Source of the DNA: an uncultured Paracoccaceae bacterium | Lineage (GTDB): Bacteria; Pseudomonadota; Alphaproteobacteria; Rhodobacterales; Rhodobacteraceae | DNA: 45,169 nucleotides | Assembly (NCBI GenBank): GCA_947503935.1 | Contig: CANNFR010000015.1 | Coordinates: 1 to 45,169, forward strand | Direction of reading: 5' to 3' | Shown here: piece by piece, positions 40,555 through 45,169 of the stretch | Numbering within the stretch: position 1 is the first letter of the stretch | Layout: the number at the start of each line of letters is the position of its first letter | The notes under the pieces: generated by a model | Seen by the model: the letters and a program-made list of their open reading frames with translations, nothing else | What the model was told of the DNA's origin: nothing | The model's database searches: none | Position numbers and translations under genes: made by a program

Positions 40555-42310
40555 ATGACGAACCGCGAGAACGACATTCGCATCAAACCGGGGCGCATCC
40601 GCGACAAAGGTCTGTCGGCCAGGCGCGCGAAGAGCTTCGTCGGACAGGTCATGCGTGCCGCGAAGAAAGCGGGGCACACCGGCAATCATTTCAGAACGAG
40701 CGGCGGTCGTACCGGGCGTTCGACCTTCGGGCGCGGACGTTTCGTGCGAGTCTCACGCGGCCTCGCGCGAACGCAGCGGCGGGGTCGTCGTGAACGCGCG
40801 GATCGTCAGGCATCGCGGCCAGAAGTTTCGGTCAGCCCCGCTCGCCAGGCATCTCGATTATCTCAAGCGCGAAGGCGTCACCAAGGACGGTCGCGATGCG
40901 GCCATGTTCGACAAGGAGCACGACCAGGCCGACGATCGCGCCTTCGCCGCGAGCACCGAAGATGACCGTCATCATTTCCGTTTCATCGTCTCGCCAGAAG
41001 ACGCCGGACAGATGGAGGATCTGCGCGCCTTCACTCGCGACCTCATGGCCCAGGCCGAGCGCGATCTCGGCACCGAACTCGATTGGGTCGCCGTCGATCA
41101 CTGGAACACCGACAATCCGCATGTCCATGTGCTGGTCCGCGGCAAGGCCGATGACGGCAAAGACCTGATTATCTCCCGGGACTACATCAGCCGCGGTCTG
41201 CGGGGCCGGGCCGAAGAGCTTGTGGAGCTGGAGCTCGGTCCCCGCAGTGAGAAGGAGATCGCGGCCGGGCTCGATGCCGAAGTGAAAGCCGAGCGCTGGA
41301 CCGGTCTGGACCGGGCGCTGCGGTCCTATGCGGACGACACACTCGGGATTGCGGATATGCGGCCCGGCGCACCCGATCTCGACGACAAAGACCTCAAGCG
41401 CCGGATGATCGGTCGGGCTCAGACGTTGGAACGGTTCGGGCTGGCCGAAAAACTCGCACCTTCGGTCTGGCAGTTGAAGCCCGGCATGGAAGAGACGTTG
41501 CGCGAGCTGGCTGTGCGCGGCGACATCATCAAGACGATGCACCGGGCGATGGGCAGCCAAGCGCGGGCGCAAGCCGACTTCGCCATCGAGGGTCAGCCGG
41601 ACAATCCGGTCCTCGGAAAGCTGGTCGATCGCGGCTTGCACAACGAACTCTCCGGGGAGGCCTACGCGATCATCGACGGCGTCGACGGGCATCTACATCA
41701 TCTGCGATTCCGCGATCTCGATCTCACCGGCGACACGCCGATCGGCGGGATCGTCGAGACGCGGAGTTGGGCCGGGAAGGATGGAGGGGCGAAGCGCCTC
41801 GCTTTGGTCGGCCGCTCGGACATCGCACTCGAGAAACAAGTCGATGCCGATGGCGCGACCTGGGCCGACCGATTGGCGCTCGCCAAGACCCGCGCGCCGC
41901 TCGCGCAGAGCGGATTCGGAGCCGAGGTCCGCGACGCCTTGGAGAAACGCGCCGATCATCTGGTCGGACAGGGCCTCGCGACGCGGCAAGGTCAGCGGGT
42001 CACCTTCGCGCGCGATCTCCTGAAGACACTGCGCCAACGCGATCTCGACAGAGCAGCGAGCAAGATCGCCGACAACACCGGCCTGCCATTCCGAACGTCC
42101 AGTGACGGCGAGACCGTAGCGGGGACCTATCGCCAGCGCCTCGATCTCGCCTCCGGCCGCTTCGCCATGATCGATGACGGCATGGGCTTCGAACTCGTGC
42201 CCTGGAAACCGCAGCTCGATCAGCATCTCGGCCAGACCGTCTCAGGCACCATCACGGCGGGCGGCGGCATCGACTGGTCGCTCGGTCGCAAGCGTGGCCT
42301 CTCGATCTGA
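40555..42310 (+). CDS. rlxS: RlxS/DUF3363 relaxase, with an apparent 1-base frameshift
   Basis: The relaxase spans two frames. The first (from ATG 40555) gives the usual basic N-terminus, with IRIKPGRIRDKGLSARRAKS. The second gives VNARIVRHRGQKFRSAPLAR, then HHFRFIVSPEDAGQMEDL and LDWVAVDHWNTDNPHVHVLV with the HxH metal site, and the C-terminal DUF3363. Family similarity switches frame at GGGG 40781-40784; removing one G joins RTQRR to VVVNARIV and gives 584 residues. The cause may be a sequencing error, an inactivating mutation or frameshifting. The second frame alone keeps the HxH motif and could start at GTG 40790. The enzyme would nick oriT and pilot the strand. Confidence 0.8.
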
Positions 42311-42323
42311 CCTGGAGAACCGT

Positions 42324-44318
42324 ATGACCTCGAAGAAACACGCATCACCGGCCACCGCCATCCTCTGGGGTCAGATACTCATCGTCTCGGCCGTCGCGCT
42401 GCTGTTCGTCTGGGCCGCGACGCAATGGGTCGCGTTCCGGCTCGGCTTCCAATCCGAACTCGGCGAGCCGATGACCACCATCTTGGGTCTGCCGATCTAC
42501 GCACCGTGGAACGTCTTCGTCTGGTGGTACTGGTATGACGCCTATGCGCCGCGCGTCTTCATGGAGGGCGCGATCATCGCTGGTGCCGGCGGTATCGCAG
42601 CGGTGGGCGTCGCGATCTTTCTCTCGGTGCTCCGCGCGCGAGAAGCGAGCAACGTGACGACCTACGGCTCCGCGCGATGGGGCACCGAGAAAGATATGCG
42701 CGAGGCGGGATTGTTCGTTGACGATGGCGTGGTGCTCGGGCGCTACCAGTCCCGCTATCTCCGACACGATGGCCCAGAGCACGTGCTGTGCTTTGCGCCG
42801 ACGCGATCCGGCAAGGGAGTCGGTCTGGTTGTGCCGTCACTGCTCACTTGGCCGGGCTCCGCCATCGTCCACGACATCAAGGGTGAGAATTGGCAGCTCA
42901 CAGCAAACTACCGCTCCCGCTTCAGCCGGGTGCTGCTCTTCGATCCAACCGATCCGAGTTCGGCGGCTTACAACCCGCTGCTCGAAGTGCGGCGCGGCGA
43001 CAGCGAAGTCCGCGACGTCCAGAACGTCGCCGACATCCTGGTCGATCCGGAAGGATTGCTGGAGCGTCGGAACCACTGGGAGAAGACCAGCCATTCCCTT
43101 CTCGTCGGCGCGATCCTCCACGTACTCTATGCCGAAGCCGACAAAACTCTCGCCGGGGTCGCTGCCTTCCTGTCTGATCCGAAGCGTCCGATCGAGTCGA
43201 CGCTCGCGGCCATGATGCGCACACCGCGTCTCGGCGACCACCCGCATCCAGTCGTCGCACAAGCCGCGCGGGAACTTCTGAACAAATCCGAGAACGAACG
43301 ATCCGGCGTCCTCTCGACCGCGATGAGTTTCCTCGGCCTCTATCGCGATCCCGTCGTTGCCAAGGTCACGCGCCGCTGCGATTGGCGGATCGACGATCTC
43401 GTGACAGGCGACAGGCCGGTGACGCTGTACCTTGTGGTGCCACCATCGGACATCTCACGGACGAAGCCGCTGATCCGGCTCGTGCTCAACCAGATCGGTC
43501 GACGACTAACGGAAGACCTGCACGCCAAGCGCTCCCACCGCATGCTGCTGATGCTCGACGAGTTCCCGGCGCTCGGGCGGCTCGACTTCTTCGAAAGCCA
43601 GCTCGCCTTCATGGCGGGCTATGGAATCAAGGCCTTCCTCATCGCCCAGTCGCTCAATCAGATCGAGAAGGCCTACGGTCAGAACAACGCGATCCTCGAC
43701 AATTGCCACGTGCGCGTCGCCTTCGCGACCAATGACGAGCGCACGGCAACGCGCGTCTCAGATGCGCTCGGCACGGCGACCGAAATGCGGGCGATGAAGA
43801 ACTATGCCGGGCATCGGCTCTCACCCTGGCTCGGGCATCTGATGGTCTCACGGCAAGAGACTGCGCGTCCGCTTCTGACCCCCGGTGAAATGATGCAGCT
43901 TCCACCCACGGACGAGATCGTGCTGGTCTCAGGCGCGCCGCCGGTCCGCGCGGAGAAGGCGCGCTATTACACCGATCCGCAGTTCAAGGCTCGTATTGCG
44001 CCGCCGCCTGATCGCACTGCCCGCGATGAGGCGGTTGGCAGCACGACAGACGATTGGAGCGGTCGCGAGCCGATCGTTGCGCCACCTCCGAAGAAACGAA
44101 AATCGGCAACCGACGACACCGATGGCGGTATCCGCCGGCAACCCGAGTTGCCGGAACACGAGAACATCGCACCCGAACCCGCCCCCGCGCGCAGCGAGTT
44201 CGCCGATCTCGATGACGAACCGGAAGACGACGCGCAACGCGCCAAAGCGATGCGCGACCGGTTTGGCACAGTCGCACGACAAGCTTCGCTCGATCCCGAT
44301 GACGGTATCGAGCTTTAG
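42324..44318 (+). CDS. traG: TraG/VirD4-type coupling protein
   Basis: A 664-residue ATPase that couples the relaxosome to the secretion channel. TM segments lie at about 14-35 and 82-102. SNVTTYGSARWGT, the Walker A APTRSGKGVG (158-167), VHDIKGENW, LLMLDEFPALGRL (Walker B) and FLIAQSLNQIEKAYG follow. The C-terminal 90 residues are acidic and Pro-rich. The ATG at 42324 is preferred, with TGGAGAA nine bases upstream, over an in-frame upstream start inside the relaxase gene. It ends 9 bases before the next gene. Confidence 0.95.
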   Translation: MTSKKHASPATAILWGQILIVSAVALLFVWAATQWVAFRLGFQSELGEPMTTILGLPIYAPWNVFVWWYWYDAYAPRVFMEGAIIAGAGGIAAVGVAIFLSVLRAREASNVTTYGSARWGTEKDMREAGLFVDDGVVLGRYQSRYLRHDGPEHVLCFAPTRSGKGVGLVVPSLLTWPGSAIVHDIKGENWQLTANYRSRFSRVLLFDPTDPSSAAYNPLLEVRRGDSEVRDVQNVADILVDPEGLLERRNHWEKTSHSLLVGAILHVLYAEADKTLAGVAAFLSDPKRPIESTLAAMMRTPRLGDHPHPVVAQAARELLNKSENERSGVLSTAMSFLGLYRDPVVAKVTRRCDWRIDDLVTGDRPVTLYLVVPPSDISRTKPLIRLVLNQIGRRLTEDLHAKRSHRMLLMLDEFPALGRLDFFESQLAFMAGYGIKAFLIAQSLNQIEKAYGQNNAILDNCHVRVAFATNDERTATRVSDALGTATEMRAMKNYAGHRLSPWLGHLMVSRQETARPLLTPGEMMQLPPTDEIVLVSGAPPVRAEKARYYTDPQFKARIAPPPDRTARDEAVGSTTDDWSGREPIVAPPPKKRKSATDDTDGGIRRQPELPEHENIAPEPAPARSEFADLDDEPEDDAQRAKAMRDRFGTVARQASLDPDDGIEL

Positions 44319-44327
44319 GAGGTGTCC

Positions 44328-44750
44328 GTGAAGAAAGAGCGCTTGAACGTGTATTTTGATCCGGCTCTGTCGAGTGAGTTGGATGCTTTGGCTGCACGTC
44401 GGAAGGTTTCGAAGTCGCAGATCGTGGAAGCCGCACTTGCGGCGTTCCTGTCGCCCGACGGTGCAGATCAGCGCGAGGCGGCAATCGTCCGGCGTCTTGA
44501 TCGGCTGACCCGGGCTGTGGAGCGGTTGGAACGCGATCTATCCATCGGCAATGAGGCGATGGCCCTGTTCGTGAAGTTCTGGCTGACCACCACGCCGCCA
44601 TTGCCCGACGAGATGCGCGAGGCCGCACAGGCCTCGGGCAAGGAGCGTTATGACGGGTTCGTAGAAGCGCTCGGACGGCGACTCGCAAAAGGCAAAACGC
44701 TTACCAAAGAAGTCTCGGAGGACATCCCAGACAGAAAATCGACTGTCTGA
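44328..44750 (+). CDS. Ribbon-helix-helix (CopG-like) protein
   Basis: A 140-residue protein. RLNVYFDPALSSELDALAAR and VSKSQIVEAALAAFL form a ribbon-helix-helix DNA-binding domain (about 4-46); a helical region follows. The GTG at 44328 is preferred because AGGAGG (44317-44322) lies at proper spacing; a GTG at 44322 would overlap it. Between traG and trbB this is the standard CopG gene of the operon, probably a regulator of transfer genes. Confidence 0.88.
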   Translation: MKKERLNVYFDPALSSELDALAARRKVSKSQIVEAALAAFLSPDGADQREAAIVRRLDRLTRAVERLERDLSIGNEAMALFVKFWLTTTPPLPDEMREAAQASGKERYDGFVEALGRRLAKGKTLTKEVSEDIPDRKSTV

Positions 44751-44885
44751 CGCCATCGCGACTTCGTGCAAAATGCGCTTGTCCCTGCCTCTCTACGCCA
44801 CCGCACTACTACGCCGTCAAACCTGTTGCGAATGATCCTCTAGCGGTCTTCTTGATCGACCCCGTAACCAGATGCGGGGCCGCGA

Positions 44886-45169
44886 ATGACCGTCCACACA
44901 CTCAAATCAGCAGCGATCGAGCGCGGTTCCCGCATGCTCCGCACGGCGCTGGGTTATGATATCGCCGCCTGGCTGGACGAGGACGCCGTTGTCGAGGTGA
45001 TGCTCAACCCGTGCGGTCGGCTCTGGGTCGACCGGCTTGGCGACGGCCTCTGCGATACCGGCGCCGCACTCTCGCCAGAAGATGGCGAGCGCATTGTCCG
45101 CCTCGTCGCCCACCATGTCGGTGCCGAAGTCCATGCCGACGCCCCGCGGGTTTCGGCCGAACTCCCGGG
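44886..45169 (+). CDS. trbB: TrbB conjugal transfer ATPase (5' part, runs off the right edge)
   Basis: The 94 complete codons in the window match the N-terminus of TrbB, the VirB11-like hexameric ATPase of the mating-pair apparatus: MLRTALGYDIAAWLDEDAVV, EVMLNPCGRLWVDRLG and SPEDGERIVRLVAHHV. The nucleotide-binding domain lies beyond the window. It is normally the first gene of the trbBCDEJLFGI block, whose last genes appear at the opposite edge of the window. The 135-base gap before it holds nothing notable except the presumed promoter. Confidence 0.9.
   Translation, partial: MTVHTLKSAAIERGSRMLRTALGYDIAAWLDEDAVVEVMLNPCGRLWVDRLGDGLCDTGAALSPEDGERIVRLVAHHVGAEVHADAPRVSAELP

Noticed and set aside
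40304-40558. An 84-codon plus-strand frame overlapping the transglycosylase stop by ATGA
   Set aside because: The overlap is suggestive, but the sequence has no fold-like pattern and the region fits oriT better; kept only as a gap note.
40832-41692. A 286-codon minus-strand frame opposite the relaxase
   Set aside because: Shadow of the relaxase core, which is clearly conserved on the plus strand.
1-45169. CRISPR arrays, rRNA genes, insertion sequences or transposases
   Set aside because: No regularly spaced repeats, no rRNA sequence and no transposase-like open frame with terminal inverted repeats were seen on either strand.

Overview
The window comes from an alphaproteobacterium. It is dominated by an integrative and conjugative element (ICE) of the trb/DUF736/DUF2493/DUF2840/RlxS type found in Rhizobiales, Sphingomonadales and Rhodobacterales. 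The genus cannot be resolved from sequence alone. Conjugation genes are GC-rich; the defence genes and the LysR/aldo-keto reductase cassette look clearly more AT-rich, as expected of acquired cargo.

Layout. (1) 1-338: the last 31 codons (including the stop) of trbI and a DUF2274 gene, the usual 3' end of a trb mating-pair operon. (2) 289-14706: all minus strand. A LysR regulator, then a long, tightly overlapped metabolic operon read leftward from 13590 to 1685, with an AraC regulator upstream. It has two secreted beta-propeller proteins, a remnant of a DcaP-like porin, an aldehyde dehydrogenase, SDR/NmrA/NADP-binding oxidoreductases, two NTF2-like proteins, a protein made of two NHLP-like (nitrile-hydratase-alpha-like) repeats, an MFS exporter and a secreted metallo-beta-lactamase-fold hydrolase. 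The pathway is not recognised. (3) 15094-16654: a 46-bp 3' fragment of tRNA-Arg(CCG), taken as the attachment core, next to a tyrosine integrase. (4) 16677-26717: three defence systems side by side: a short prokaryotic Argonaute with SIR2-APAZ (SPARSA), an AbiEi/AbiEii pair, and a Hachiman-like HamA/HamB pair. (5) 26892-34340: ICE maintenance genes (DUF932, ParB, Toprim protein, DUF2493, a membrane protein, DUF736) separated by highly structured intergenic DNA. (6) 34467-36466: a LysR / aldo-keto reductase / small membrane protein cassette. (7) 36580-38583: an excision-control module resembling qseC-qseM-fseA-rdfS of the Mesorhizobium symbiosis ICE, including a likely +1 programmed frameshift. 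(8) 38580-45169: DUF2840, TraF, a lytic transglycosylase, the relaxase, TraG, a ribbon-helix-helix protein and the start of TrbB.

How it fits together. The right edge stops at trbB, the first gene of a trb operon, and the left edge starts at trbI-DUF2274, its last genes. Between them lies one attachment core beside an integrase, with no intact tRNA gene. The simplest reading is a head-to-tail ICE junction (tandem copies or the circular form), with the metabolic operon as distal cargo and the defence island as integrase-proximal cargo. The most notable signals are this junction, the frameshifted FseA-like activator, repeated hairpin leaders before the DUF932 and ParB genes, two matching long-stem elements before the DUF2493 and DUF736 genes, the SPARSA/AbiE/Hachiman cluster, and the duplicated NHLP-like protein.
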